Shown here: piece by piece, positions 42,098 through 53,086 of the stretch | Position numbering within the stretch: the stretch's first letter is position 1 | Layout of the letters: each line of letters starts with the position of its first letter | Assembly: GCF_022808775.1 (NCBI RefSeq) | Contig: NZ_JAKZLA010000005.1 | Coordinates: forward strand, 124,001 to 188,000 | Reading direction: 5' to 3' | Source of the DNA: Geothrix terrae | GTDB lineage: Bacteria > Acidobacteriota > Holophagae > Holophagales > Holophagaceae | DNA length: 64,000 nucleotides | Notes under the pieces: generated by a model | Told to the model about the DNA's origin: nothing | What the model saw: only the letters and a program-made list of their open reading frames with translations | The model's database searches: none | Position numbers and translations under genes: made by a program

Positions 42098-45000
42098 TCA
42101 AGTCAATGCCTGGATCGCCCGCACCTTCATCTCCCCGCGCAGGGTCTCGACGGCTTCGCAGGCGGCGAGGGCGGCGCTGAGGTTGGTGAGGCAGGGGATC
42201 TTCAGGCGCAGGGCCTCGCGGCGGATGGCGCTCTCGTCGAAGAAGGCATCGCGGCCCAGGGGCGTGTTGATCACCCACTGCACCTCGCCGTTCTTCAGGA
42301 GGTCCACCGCGTTGGGCCGGCCCTCGTTCACCTTGAAGATCTTCCGCACCTTGAGGCCCACGGACTCCAGCGTGCGGGCGGTGCCTTCCGTGGCGCACAG
42401 GCCGAAGCCCAGGGCCACCAGCTTGTGGGCCAGCTCCGGCAGGCGGGCCTTGTCCCGGTCGTTGACCGTGAGGAACACCGTGCCCGACAGCGGGAGGGGG
42501 ATGCCCGCCGCCAGCAGGGCCTTGGCGTAGGCCTCACCGAAGCCCTCCCCGATGCCCATGACCTCGCCGGTGCTCTTCATCTCGGGGCCCAGCACCGGAT
42601 CCACGCCCGGGAACTTGGCGAAGGGGAAGACCACGCCCTTGACCGACACGGCGCGGGGCACACCGTCGGTGACGCCCTGCTGCCTGAGGCTCTGGCCCAG
42701 GCCGATGCGGGCGGCCACGCCGGCCCAGTCCACGCCCGTGGCCTTGCTCACGAACGGCACCGTGCGACTGGCCCGGGGGTTGGCCTCCAGGCAGTAGGCG
42801 ACACCATCCTTCACGGCGAACTGCAGGTTCATGAGGCCCTTCACGCCCAGGTCCAGGGCCAGCTTGCGGGCGTAGCCCTTCACGGTCTCCAGGATGTCCT
42901 CGGGCACGCCCAGGGCCGGGATCACGGCGTAGCTGTCGCCGCTGTGGATGCCGGCCTCCTCGATGTGGGCCAGCAGGCCCGCGATGGCCACCTCCTCACC
43001 GTCGCAGACCACGTCGATGTCCAGCTCCTGGGCGCCGTCCAGGAAGCGGTCCAGCAGCACGGGCTGGTCGTTGCTCACCGCCACGGCCTCCCGCATGTAC
43101 TTCTCCAGGCCCTTGTCGTCGAAGACCACGGCCATGGCCCGGCCGCCCAGCACGAAGCTGGGGCGCACCATCACCGGGTAGGCCAGGCGCTGGGCGATGT
43201 CCTTGGCCTGCTCGAAGCTGGTGGCCATGCCCCAGGCGGGCGCGGGGATGCCCAGGCGCTTGAGGGCGCGCCCGAAGCGCTCGCGGTCCTCGGCATCGAG
43301 GATGGTGTTGAGGGGCGTGCCCAGCAGCTTCACGCCCGCGGCGTCCAGGGGCGAGGCCAGCTTCAGGGGCGTCTGGCCGCCGAACTGGGCGAAGACGCCG
43401 AGGAGCTTCCCGCCGGCGGCCTCGCGGTCCACCACGGCCTTCACGTGCTCGAAGGTGAGGGGCTCGAAGTAGAGCCGATCGCTGGTGTCGAAGTCCGTGC
43501 TGACGGTCTCGGGGTTGCAGTTGATGAGGATGGCCTCCACCCCGCTGGCGCGGATGGCCTCCACCGCCTGCACGCAGCAGCAGTCAAACTCCACGCCCTG
43601 GCCGATGCGGTTGGGGCCGCTGCCCAGCACGATGGCCTTGGGGCGGTCCGTGGGTTCCGCTTCGCTGTGATCCTCCCAGGTGCCATAGAGGTAGGGTGTC
43701 TCGGCCTGGAACTCGCCCGCGCAGGTATCCACCCGCTTGTAGGCGGGGCGCAGGCCCAGGGCCTCGCGGCGGGCGGCGACCTCCGCTTCAGTGCCAGAGC
43801 AGAATACGGAGATCTGGTCGTCGGCGAACCCGGCGCGCTTGGCCTTCTCCAGCAGCTCGGCGGGCAGCCGGTCCACGGGGAAGCTGCGCAGGCGGCCCTC
43901 CAGGACGACGATCTCCTCGATCTCCCGCAGGAACCAGGGGGTGATCTTCGTGAGGCGATGCAGTTCTTCGACGCTGTGGCCGGCCTTCAGCGCGTGGTAG
44001 ACCCAGAAGATGCGCTGGGGCCCCGGAATGAGAAGGTGCTCCTTGAGGCGGCCCAGGTCCAGCTTCCCTTCCAGGGCGCCGGAGATGCCTCTGTGGCCTT
44101 CCTCCAGCGAGCGCACGGCCTTCTGCAGGGCCTCCTGGAAGCTGCGGCCGAGGCTCATGACCTCGCCCACGCTCTTCATCTGAGTTCCGAGCACTTTCTC
44201 GGCCTGCGGGAATTTCTCGAAGGTGAAGCGGGGAATCTTCACCACCACGTAGTCCAGCACCGGCTCGAAGGCCGCCTTGGTCATGTGGGTGATGGCATTG
44301 GGCAGCTCCCAGAGCCGGTAGCCCAGAGCCAACTTCGTCGCCACCCAGGCGATGGGGAAGCCGGTGGCTTTGGACGCCAGCGCGGAGCTGCGGCTCACGC
44401 GGGGGTTCATCTCGATGACGATGATGCGGCTGGTCTCGGGCTCCAGCGCGAACTGGATATTGGAGCCGCCCGTCTCCACGCCCACGGCGCGGATGACTGC
44501 AAGGGCCGCGTCACGCATGCGCTGGTACTCGGGGTCCGTGAGGGTGAGCGCGGGCGCGACCGTGATGCTGTCGCCGGTGTGGATGCCCATGGGATCCAGG
44601 TTCTCGATGGAGCAGATCACCTCGACGTTGTCGTCGAGGTCGCGCACCACCTCCAACTCGAACTCCTTCCAGCCCAGGATGCTCTCCTCGATGAGCACCT
44701 GCTTGGTGGGGCTCAGGTCCAGGCCCCGGGCCACGATGGTCTCGAACTCGTCCACGTTGTAGGCGATGCCGCCACCGCTGCCGCCCAGGGTGAAGCTGGG
44801 GCGGATGATGGCGGGGAAGCCAGTGAGCTTGAGCAGGTCGCGGGCCTCGCCCATGTTGTGCGCGAACCCGCCGCGGCAGGTCTCCAGGCCCAGGTCGTCC
44901 ATGAGGGCCTTGAAGAGCTGGCGATCCTCGCCGCGGTTGATGGCCTCAGGCTGGGCGCCGATGAGCATGACGCCCGTGCGCTCCAGCAGCCCGCTTTCGT

Positions 45001-45299
45001 GGGCCTCCATGGCGAGGTTGAGGGCCGTCTGGCCGCCTACCGTGGGCAGGATGGCATCGGGCTGCTCCGCCTCGAGGACCTTCTCCAGCACCGCCAGCGT
45101 GAGCGGCTCGATGTAGGTGGCGTCCGCGCGGCCGGGATCCGTCATGATCGACGCCGGGTTGGAGTTGAGGAGGATCGTTCGAATGCCCTCCTCCCGCAGG
45201 GCCTTCAGCGCCTGCGTCCCCGAGTAGTCGAACTCGCAGGCCTGCCCGATCTGGATGGGCCCCGAGCCCAGCACCAGCACACTCTTCAGATCCGTCCGC

Positions 45300-45307
<8 letters not shown>
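42098..45307 (-). CDS. carB: Carbamoyl-phosphate synthase large subunit
   Basis: CarB makes carbamoyl phosphate from bicarbonate, ATP and ammonia delivered by CarA, for pyrimidine and arginine synthesis. The 1069-residue protein has the two ATP-grasp halves expected. The first starts at [21 protein letters not shown] with [13 protein letters not shown] and [18 protein letters not shown]. The second starts at [20 protein letters not shown] with [13 protein letters not shown] and [20 protein letters not shown]-terminal MGS-like regulatory domain follows (about 930-1069, [13 protein letters not shown]). Full length. ATG at 45307 has AGGAGG six bases upstream and overlaps the carA end by eight bases. 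Confidence 0.97.
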
Positions 45308-46382
<1,075 letters not shown>

Positions 46383-46412
46383 GTGCGTCCCCCGCTCGGC
46401 GGCTCTGCAAAA

Positions 46413-46441
46413 ACCCCGCGGGGGCCGGGCCGCCGCGGGGT
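46413..46441 (-). terminator. Leader terminator (candidate attenuator) of carAB
   Basis: On the minus strand ACCCCGCG (46441-46434) pairs with CGCGGGGT (46420-46413) around a GC-rich centre and runs into a stretch of five T, a textbook intrinsic terminator. It ends 31 bases before the carA start, and no gene ends upstream on this strand. A second small hairpin, GGTCC/GGACC (46457-46469), precedes it. An ORF with GGAG four bases before its ATG (46533) reads through both. PyrR- or translation-linked attenuation is known for pyrimidine operons; the mechanism here is not established. Confidence 0.65.
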
Positions 46442-46586
46442 CGTGAGAATGACATCGGTCCGAAGGACCAAAGTGAGTGTAACGACCTGGGAAACCGAGG
46501 ATCAGCCTTTTTGTTCAAGGGATTTTCGGCCATACTGCTCCTTTGTTCCCCAGATAAATCACGCCGTTTGAGCCACACTGAAACGC

Positions 46587-47042
46587 ATGTGGACGGGTGA
46601 CGACATCTACTTCATGAAGCTCGCCCTCGAGGAGGCCGAGAAGGCGGACCGCCTGGACGAGGTGCCCGTGGGGGCGGTCCTGGTGTCCGAGGGCGCGTTG
46701 CTGGGCCGGGGACACAACCATCCGGTGAAGCTGAACGACCCCACCGCCCACGCGGAGATCCAGGCTCTGCGGGCGGCCGGGGCCTGGGCCAGGAACTACC
46801 GGCTCACGGGCGCCACGCTCTACGTGACGCTGGAGCCCTGCCTCATGTGCTTCGGCGCCCTGATCCATGCGCGGGTGGGGCGCGTGGTGTTCGGCGCCTC
46901 GGATCCCAAGGTGGGCGTCAGCCGCTGGCTGGACACGCTCGATGGCGCGGCCCTGAACCACCGGTTCACGTTCGAGGGCGGCCTGCTGGAGCCCGAATGC
47001 CGGGAGCAGCTCCAGGCCTTCTTCCGGCGGCGGCGGGGCTAG
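46587..47042 (+). CDS. tadA: tRNA-specific adenosine deaminase
   Basis: TadA converts adenosine-34 to inosine in tRNA-Arg(ACG). The 151-residue protein has the zinc deaminase motifs HAE (55-57, with proton-shuttling Glu57) in NDPTAHAEIQALR and PCLMC (84-88), plus the substrate-loop region GASDPKVG. Length is typical. Guanine or cytosine deaminases share the fold, but the DEVPVGAVLV opening and NYRLTGATLYVTLEPC favour TadA. No clear ribosome site precedes the ATG. It diverges from carA and its TAG shares a CTAG with the stop of the convergent gene. Confidence 0.9.
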   Translation: MWTGDDIYFMKLALEEAEKADRLDEVPVGAVLVSEGALLGRGHNHPVKLNDPTAHAEIQALRAAGAWARNYRLTGATLYVTLEPCLMCFGALIHARVGRVVFGASDPKVGVSRWLDTLDGAALNHRFTFEGGLLEPECREQLQAFFRRRRG

Positions 47043-48157
47043 CGCTGCATCGCCGCCTGGAAGAGGCCGGGCCTCGCCTCCAGCGGATCCTCCTCGCCCG
47101 GAGGAAGGAAGGCGGCGGTCAGCGCCCGGAGGAGGCTGGGCCGCGCCACACCCTCTCCCTCGGACCAGAGGAAGGCCACCAGGGGCGAGGGCTGTGCTGG
47201 CGCCGGTCCCGCGGCGGCGGCCTGCCTCGGCCGGGGCAGCACCTCCAGACGGGCGGGTCCCCGGCTCCGTCCCGCCTTGCTGAAGGCCTGGACCTCGCGG
47301 AACCCGGGCCTGGCGGTGGGTGAGACGAAGACCCGGGCGATGGCCCAGCCGGGCTCCGGGAAGCGGAGGGGCGCCACCAGGGCGACGTCCTTCCCGAAGG
47401 AGAGGGCCATGCCCGGAGCCAGGCGACGGCCCCGGATGCGGAGTTCGGTCTCCTCGCCGGAGCGTGCGGCGGCGGGGACCACGTCGTCGACCTGGGGGGC
47501 CTCCTCGCCACCCAGCCTCACGAAGTACCGGATCTGCGGCGACTCGAAGGGCATGGCCGGCGAGAGGATCCGCAGGGTGACGCGGTGTTCGCCGTAGTCC
47601 GTGGTGGGAAGCGGAATGGCGCTGCGGGAATCGAGGGTGACCGCGCCCGCGAAGGCCAGGGGGGCCGTGAAGGTGCTCAGGGGAATCCCGTCCACCACCC
47701 ACTGGGCCTGGAGGTGGCCCGTGCCCTCGAACTTCAGGTCCGCATAGGCGGCCAGAGGGCTGAAGCCCTGCTCCACCGTGGTGTCCACGCGGCCATCCTC
47801 CCAGCGGAGGCGCAGCATGGAGATGGTGAAGGGCGCGGCGGGGCCGAGCCGGTCCGCGACCCGGATGGGCAGCTGGACCGTGGCCGGAATTCCCGTGAGG
47901 GAGCCGAAGGGGTACGTTGCGCGGACCACATAGGAACCCGTGCGGGCGTAGATGTGGCTGGCGACGGTCCCGCCGCTGAGGGGAACGGACTGGTCCCCGA
48001 AGTCCCAGGACACGGGCCCGATCGGAGGATAGGTCGGCGAGAGCACGAAGGTCGTGGGCGCACCGGAGACCGGTACGCCCGGACTCACCGTGATGGCGCC
48101 CTGGGCCGTGAGAGCCAGGGAACTGAGCAGCAGGAGGAGGGTGAGGAGGGTTCGCAT
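47039..48157 (-). CDS. Secreted protein with PKD-like domain, function unknown
   Basis: The 372-residue protein has a signal peptide (TLLLLLSSLALTAQG) and a PKD-like beta domain (about 22-98, with PIGPVSWDFGDQSVPLSGG and ARTGSYVVRATYPFG). A second beta-rich region and an IPT-like segment with VVPAAARSGEETELRIRGR near 235 follow. The C-terminus is proline/alanine rich. PKD domains usually mediate extracellular contacts. It is third in a minus-strand set with an outer-membrane barrel protein and an exported helical protein; ten bases separate it from the barrel gene. Family and partner are not recognised. Confidence 0.78.
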   Translation of the reverse strand: MRTLLTLLLLLSSLALTAQGAITVSPGVPVSGAPTTFVLSPTYPPIGPVSWDFGDQSVPLSGGTVASHIYARTGSYVVRATYPFGSLTGIPATVQLPIRVADRLGPAAPFTISMLRLRWEDGRVDTTVEQGFSPLAAYADLKFEGTGHLQAQWVVDGIPLSTFTAPLAFAGAVTLDSRSAIPLPTTDYGEHRVTLRILSPAMPFESPQIRYFVRLGGEEAPQVDDVVPAAARSGEETELRIRGRRLAPGMALSFGKDVALVAPLRFPEPGWAIARVFVSPTARPGFREVQAFSKAGRSRGPARLEVLPRPRQAAAAGPAPAQPSPLVAFLWSEGEGVARPSLLRALTAAFLPPGEEDPLEARPGLFQAAMQR

Positions 48158-48167
48158 GGGCAGCTCC

Positions 48168-50225
48168 TCAGTACGAGACGTTCAGGAGGATCGACACCTG
48201 CGTGTCGTTGGCCATGGGGGCCGTGGCGGTGCCGGTGGCCGGGACGCCGGTGGCCGCGGTGCTCCGGGCCAGGGCTGCCAGGTCGGGCGCGTGGGTGTAG
48301 CGGCCCTTGAGGCCCAGGCTGGCCCGGCCGCGACCCTTGAGGAAGGTGTCCAGGAAGAGGCGCAGGGTGCCCTCCGCCACGGAGTTCTCCACCACGTCGC
48401 CGGTGACCAGGATGGTGCGGGAGACGCCCCCGTTCAGGAGGAAGCCCAGGAGCCCGGGGATGAGGGCGACATCGGCGTTGAGGAAGGCGTTCTCCATGGT
48501 GGTCTTCTGGTCGCCGGGATCGCTGAGGGTGCGGGACCAGCTCAGGTTCGGGGAGACCCGCACCCGCGCGCCCAGGCCCAGGCTCCCGCCCAGGGAGAAC
48601 GTGGTGCTGGTGCCCCGGGTATCGCTGGCGCCCTCGGCGCGCAGCCGGTCGAACTGGGCGTTGAAGGTCAGGCTCGACGCGGGCGGCAGCATCAGGTCGA
48701 AGCCGGTGGTGAGGCCGGACCGGTTGCTGTTGCTGAAGGGGATGAGGGGATTGGAGACCAGCTCGGCCTCCTGGCGGGCGTGTCGCACCCCCACGCGCCA
48801 GAACAGGGCCTGCGTCAGGCCCACCCGCGCGTCCAGGCTCTGGGACTGGTTCCAGGCCTGGTCCAGGCCCGGCTGCCCGGTGGGATTGGTGCGCTCGTCC
48901 ACGGCGGTGGCGCTCAGGCTCCAGGTCGAGCGGTTGAAGCCCACACTGCCGTTCAGGGTGCGGCGGTCCCCCACGAAGAAGGCCACGCCCACGGTGCCGA
49001 AGTCCCGCCCCACGTCCCGGTAGCCCAACTGGGCGCTGAAGGGGCCATCCATCCACATGCCCCCCAGGCGCCAGGCCTGATCGGTGAGGTGGGTCCCCTG
49101 GTTCACGAGGTCCTTCGTGAAGAGGCTGCGGGCGTACTCTCCCGACAGGGCCAGCCGGCTGTCGAAGAACCGGCCGTCGAGGAGGAAGGAACCCGTGGAC
49201 CCATCCCGCACCATGGGCGCGTACAGGGACAGCATGTTCACGGCCGTGGTCGGGTCATCCTTTCCCGACAGGAAGACGATCTTGGCCCGGAGGTTCCCGG
49301 CCAGCCAGCCGTAGCCGAGGGACCCGCCATAGACCTCGCTGCCCTTCTCGGGCCAGGCCAGGCCGTCCGTGCCGGAATGAGCCTGGGTGTTCAAGGCGAA
49401 GAGGTGGGCGCCCAGCGGCTGCCCGGAATAGGCATAGTCGAGCCCCCGGCGGCCCGCCCCAGCCAGCGTGAACTCGGATTCCTGGACCACCATGTCGCCC
49501 AGCTGAAGCTTGTGGTTCCCCGAGGCGTAGACCGCCTGGAGGTCGCCGAGGCTCCAGCGCGTCTGGGTGCCGAGGGGCTGATTCGTGTAGACGACCCGGG
49601 CGTTCAGCAGCACCTGGTGGCCGTCCTCCTCCTTCTGGTAGGCGAACCGGATCTGGCCTGAGGCGAGGTTCCGCTGCTCGCCGGGCACCGGCTCCTGATG
49701 ATGGGCCACGCGCTCGAAGGCGCCGTCGAAGTAGATGGGACCGTGGGCGGGAGGCTGCCCGCCGAGAGCTCCGCCCGGAGGCGGAACGGACGCGGCCCCG
49801 GTCTGAGCCTGGGCCTGGGTCTGAGCCTGTGCTGTGGCCGCCCCGCCGGCGGGGGCCGAGGGCGTGCCGGGCATCTGCAGGCTGGCGAAAGAGGCGGGAG
49901 CCTCTTGGGGCAGGTACTTGATGCCGGAAGGCGTGCGCAGCGCCGCGTAGTACTCCAGCTTCGCCCCGGCGGGGATGGCCGCCTCCAGCTGTCCCGCGTA
50001 CGAGGTCCCGTCCGGACCGACATCCAGGTTGAAGCTGGAGAACTCCTCCTCGCCCGCCACACGGTAGAAGACCACCACCCACTCGGTCCCTGCGGGCGCC
50101 GTGGCGGTGCCCTGGACGGGCCCACCCGGCGTCGCGGGCAGCTTCAGCTCGAAGGCCTCTCCGGCCGCCACCGCCACAGAGGCGGCGGCGGCCAGGATGA
50201 GGGTCCGCAGAGACCGGTCGATCAC
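48168..50225 (-). CDS. Large outer-membrane beta-barrel protein, function unknown
   Basis: The 685-residue protein has a signal peptide (ILAAAASVAVAAGEA), a small beta domain (about 22-115) and an Ala/Gln/Pro-rich linker with QAQTQAQAQ (about 118-160). About 500 residues of alternating beta-strand sequence follow and end in ILLNVSY, an aromatic terminal residue as in outer-membrane barrels. Repeated aromatic girdle patterns such as RFAYQKEEDGHQVLLNARVVY support a barrel. GTG at 50225 is preceded by GGGAGG. It lies between an exported helical protein and a PKD protein on the same strand. No known porin or receptor family is apparent. Confidence 0.75.
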   Translation of the reverse strand: MIDRSLRTLILAAAASVAVAAGEAFELKLPATPGGPVQGTATAPAGTEWVVVFYRVAGEEEFSSFNLDVGPDGTSYAGQLEAAIPAGAKLEYYAALRTPSGIKYLPQEAPASFASLQMPGTPSAPAGGAATAQAQTQAQAQTGAASVPPPGGALGGQPPAHGPIYFDGAFERVAHHQEPVPGEQRNLASGQIRFAYQKEEDGHQVLLNARVVYTNQPLGTQTRWSLGDLQAVYASGNHKLQLGDMVVQESEFTLAGAGRRGLDYAYSGQPLGAHLFALNTQAHSGTDGLAWPEKGSEVYGGSLGYGWLAGNLRAKIVFLSGKDDPTTAVNMLSLYAPMVRDGSTGSFLLDGRFFDSRLALSGEYARSLFTKDLVNQGTHLTDQAWRLGGMWMDGPFSAQLGYRDVGRDFGTVGVAFFVGDRRTLNGSVGFNRSTWSLSATAVDERTNPTGQPGLDQAWNQSQSLDARVGLTQALFWRVGVRHARQEAELVSNPLIPFSNSNRSGLTTGFDLMLPPASSLTFNAQFDRLRAEGASDTRGTSTTFSLGGSLGLGARVRVSPNLSWSRTLSDPGDQKTTMENAFLNADVALIPGLLGFLLNGGVSRTILVTGDVVENSVAEGTLRLFLDTFLKGRGRASLGLKGRYTHAPDLAALARSTAATGVPATGTATAPMANDTQVSILLNVSY

Positions 50226-50259
50226 ACATGCCTCCCTGGCAAGAGGGGAACTCGAGGGT

Positions 50260-51732
50260 CTACTGCTCCCGCACCGCGGGGCCGTGCGGTCCGCCCAGGT
50301 GGCCCCGGATGACCGGATCGTTGTCGAGCATGGCCTCGACCTTCCGCAGCAGCGCGGGATCCTTGGCGAAGCGCGCGCGGGCCTCGTTCAGCATGGCTCG
50401 CTTCTCGGCGTCCGCCGCCGGCCCGGACTTGCCGGCGAAGCGGCGGGAGATCTCGGCATCCACCCGGGGTTTCGCCGCGGGGTCCACCTTGGGCGCCGTG
50501 GCCTGGATGCGCTTGAACTCCTGCCAGGGGCCCTTGAGCTTGGCGCCCATCTGGGTGCCGGCGGTCCGGGCGGTGAGACGCGAGGCCGCGGTCCGGTTGA
50601 AGGGCGCCAAGGCCATGGTCCGGTGCTGGCTCAGGTTCAGGACCTGGATCCCGGGGGCGGGCGCGGCCCCGGCCACATGGGTGACGAAGGCGCGGACATC
50701 CAGCCGCTGGCGGGGGATCAGGCCGTTGAGGGCGTCGCAGGAGGCCTTGGTCCTCGAGTGCTGGACCTTCTGCATGGCGTCGGCGATCTTCTTCGCCACC
50801 GAGGCCCGGTCGAGGGCGTCCTGGATGGGCCGCTGGGCCTGATCGAGGGTGCCCTTGGCCTGCTGCATCACGGCGTCATGCACCTGGGTCATGGTGGTGA
50901 TGGCCTGGCTCGTGATCTGGGTGATGGCGTCATCCACGATCTTGCTGGGATCGAAGAGGTGCTCCGGATGGTTGACCAGGTCCGTGAGCATGTTGCCAAG
51001 CGTCTGGAGCGGGGCCAGCAGGGCGGTCTGGGCGATGTTCGCGGCCGAGGAGGCCGCGGAGGCCGCCTGCTGCTCCGCCTGGGTGGCGAACTGGCGGACC
51101 TGGTTGATGGGCTGCGTCACGTCGGGGCGGAGGGCGTCGATGGCGTCCTTGGCTCTCCGCAGGGCATCCGTCACCTCCTGGGGGTCGGCCGGCAGCTGGT
51201 CCATCCGGACTCCCGTGCCCGCGCCGACCGCGCCCACCGTGCCCACTGTGGCGGGTTTCGCCGTGGCGGTGGTGGCGCCCGGGCGGACGCCGGGGGGTTG
51301 CACGCCGGCGATGGCCGCCCGCGTTCCCGCGGAGCCAGCGGCCGCCGCGACACCGGGCGCCACGTGGGGGACCATCACCTGCGGACGGCTGGCCTCGTTC
51401 AGGACGGACTGGGCCAGCTGGGCGGCGGCATTGAAGTCCCCTTCAGCCTGGCCGGCCAGGTTTCGCAGGTCGTTGGCGGCGCCGCTCAGTTCCGTCTTGG
51501 CGAGGTTCACGACGTCGGCCGCCTGTTGCCCCAGGGTCGACGCCAGGCGCCCGACGTTCTGGATGAGGGTGTTGATGCTGTTGATCAGGCTTTCCACCGC
51601 GCAGGTGAGCCCACCGGAGGCCACGGCGCCCACGCAGCTCCAGAAGTCGTCGCAGCAGGCCTGGAGCGGGGCGGCGAGCGGGAACACGCTCACCAGCGCC
51701 ACGGTGGCGATGGAATAGGTTCGCAGTCTCAC
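50260..51732 (-). CDS. Exported alanine-rich helical protein, function unknown
   Basis: The 490-residue protein begins with a signal peptide (TYSIATVALVSVFPLAAPLQA) followed by a cysteine cluster CCDDFWSC. A long helical, Ala/Gln/Asp-rich region with heptad-like spacing (about 45-110 and 190-320, for example ATQAEQQAASAASSAANIAQ) brackets a Gly/Ala/Thr-rich low-complexity stretch. GTG at 51732 is chosen over an upstream ATG because AGGGAGG stands five bases before it and a signal peptide follows at once. It is the first gene of the set with the barrel and PKD proteins, and its leader can fold into a strong hairpin. No family recognised. Confidence 0.72.
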   Translation of the reverse strand: MRLRTYSIATVALVSVFPLAAPLQACCDDFWSCVGAVASGGLTCAVESLINSINTLIQNVGRLASTLGQQAADVVNLAKTELSGAANDLRNLAGQAEGDFNAAAQLAQSVLNEASRPQVMVPHVAPGVAAAAGSAGTRAAIAGVQPPGVRPGATTATAKPATVGTVGAVGAGTGVRMDQLPADPQEVTDALRRAKDAIDALRPDVTQPINQVRQFATQAEQQAASAASSAANIAQTALLAPLQTLGNMLTDLVNHPEHLFDPSKIVDDAITQITSQAITTMTQVHDAVMQQAKGTLDQAQRPIQDALDRASVAKKIADAMQKVQHSRTKASCDALNGLIPRQRLDVRAFVTHVAGAAPAPGIQVLNLSQHRTMALAPFNRTAASRLTARTAGTQMGAKLKGPWQEFKRIQATAPKVDPAAKPRVDAEISRRFAGKSGPAADAEKRAMLNEARARFAKDPALLRKVEAMLDNDPVIRGHLGGPHGPAVREQ

Positions 51733-51751
51733 GAAATCCTCCCTCGGCAGG

Positions 51752-51803
51752 GCCCGGAAGGCTCTCGAATGGATCGGCGAAGCCGATCCAGAACCCTCCG
51801 GGC
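51752..51803 (-). promoter_or_regulatory. Long bulged hairpin in the leader of the exported-protein gene
   Basis: The outer arms 51752-51765 and 51790-51803 pair over 14 bp with two G-U wobbles. Inside them GGATCGGC (51771-51778) and GCCGATCC (51782-51789) form a perfect 8-bp stem with a GAA loop, leaving a 5-base bulge. It ends 19 bases before the GTG start, just ahead of the ribosome site. No T run follows, so it is not a terminator; it does not match a riboswitch class that I know. Confidence 0.5.
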
Positions 51804-51943
51804 GGGTGGTCAACCTTGCACATGGATGTCAGGCAATGCCTGCCGATGGTCGTGCGATGGCGTCCGCGAGTCAAGAGTCGAGATGGTATTTTTCAGCCAG
51901 GCAAATCATAGATAACCGAAAAGTTACCTTTTATCTTCCCTCG

Positions 51944-53026
51944 TTATCTGTTGATACCCGTGCCCCTGGCCTCGAGCATGCGCACGGCGAAGGTGGCCAG
52001 CCAGTGCTCGCCTTCGTAGCTTCCGGAGGCCAGGTGGGGCAGCGAGGCCCGGGCATGACGGTCGGCAGCCCGGATCAGGGCGGACCGCCGGGGATCCCTG
52101 GGCCCGAAGGTCCGGGCCAAGTCGTACAGGGCGCGCGCCCGGCTCAGGTTCAGGCCATCCAGGTGGACGATTTTGGGATCCGTCCGGTCCGAGACCACCG
52201 CGGGCGCCAGCGTTCCGGGCAGACCTGGCAGGAAGGCGCCCAGCCAGGGGCCGAAGCGATCCCGGGGCAGCACACGCGCCATCAGGGCCGCCTCCTCCAG
52301 GCAGGGCGAGAGGAAATCCTCTCCGCCCGGCTCCCAGGCCAGGGGGCCGCGCCGGTCCTTGCCGAACCAGGCCTGCGCCCGCTCGAGGATGGCCGCCTCC
52401 AGCCGCGGGTCCGGCGCGGCCTTCGCGTAATCCAGCGCCAGGTCCAGGCCGAAGGCGGAGTTGGGGTGGACACCGGTGCGGATGGGGTAGGTCTGCTTGG
52501 GCAGGAAGTCTCGGTAGGCGGCGGCAATGCGATCCGCCAGGGGCTGCAGGGCCGCGGACCAGCGGCGGGCCTCGGGGCTGTCCCAGGTCTTCAGCTCCGC
52601 CGCCAGCTTGAGCAGCCACGCCCAGCCATAGGTGCGCTCGAAGCTCCGCCGGTTGGGCTGGTCCAGGTAGGCCACCTCGACCGCCATGCGCTCCGGCGCC
52701 AGATTCTCGTCCAGCACCGCGCGGATCTCCGCCGCCTTCGCCATGCCCGGGTGGGTGCGCAGGAGGCGGACCAGCATCCAGTGCCCGTGCACCGACGAGT
52801 GCCAGTCGAAGCAGCCGTAGAAGGCCGGATGCAGGGCCTTCGGCGACTGCACCTCCCCCGCCCCGTTCATCACGTGATCCAGCTTGTTGGGGTACTCCTG
52901 CCGCGCGCACTTGAGCGCCAGCGCCGCGAAGCGATCCGCCGTCGCGTCCGTCAGGGCGAGGTCCGCCTCCTGCGCGGACAGCGAGGCCGCCACGGCCAAT
53001 CCCAGCATCCATGCCCCAGCGCCCAT
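51944..53026 (-). CDS. DUF2891 family protein, exported
   Basis: The 360-residue protein has an N-terminal signal-like segment (AWMLGLAVAASLSAQ) and the DUF2891 family core, recognised by HPAFYGCFDWHSSVHGHWML. TYGWAWLLKLAAEL, TYPIRTGVHPNSAFGL and the late SGSYEGEHWLATFAV follow. The alternating helical pattern suggests an alpha/alpha toroid as in some glycan-active enzymes, but the function of the family is not known to me. GGGAGG precedes the ATG by five bases. It stands alone between the secreted cluster and the regulator gene. Confidence 0.85.
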   Translation of the reverse strand: MGAGAWMLGLAVAASLSAQEADLALTDATADRFAALALKCARQEYPNKLDHVMNGAGEVQSPKALHPAFYGCFDWHSSVHGHWMLVRLLRTHPGMAKAAEIRAVLDENLAPERMAVEVAYLDQPNRRSFERTYGWAWLLKLAAELKTWDSPEARRWSAALQPLADRIAAAYRDFLPKQTYPIRTGVHPNSAFGLDLALDYAKAAPDPRLEAAILERAQAWFGKDRRGPLAWEPGGEDFLSPCLEEAALMARVLPRDRFGPWLGAFLPGLPGTLAPAVVSDRTDPKIVHLDGLNLSRARALYDLARTFGPRDPRRSALIRAADRHARASLPHLASGSYEGEHWLATFAVRMLEARGTGINR

Positions 53027-53086
53027 GCCCGCCTCCCGGATGCTGGATTCTATCGGACGGCGGCGGACCGAGGGCGCTCGCGGTCC

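Noticed and set aside
51733-51943. Cyclic di-GMP or other known riboswitch upstream of the exported-protein gene
   Set aside because: The leader lacks the conserved cores of the classes that I can recall; only the hairpin is supported.
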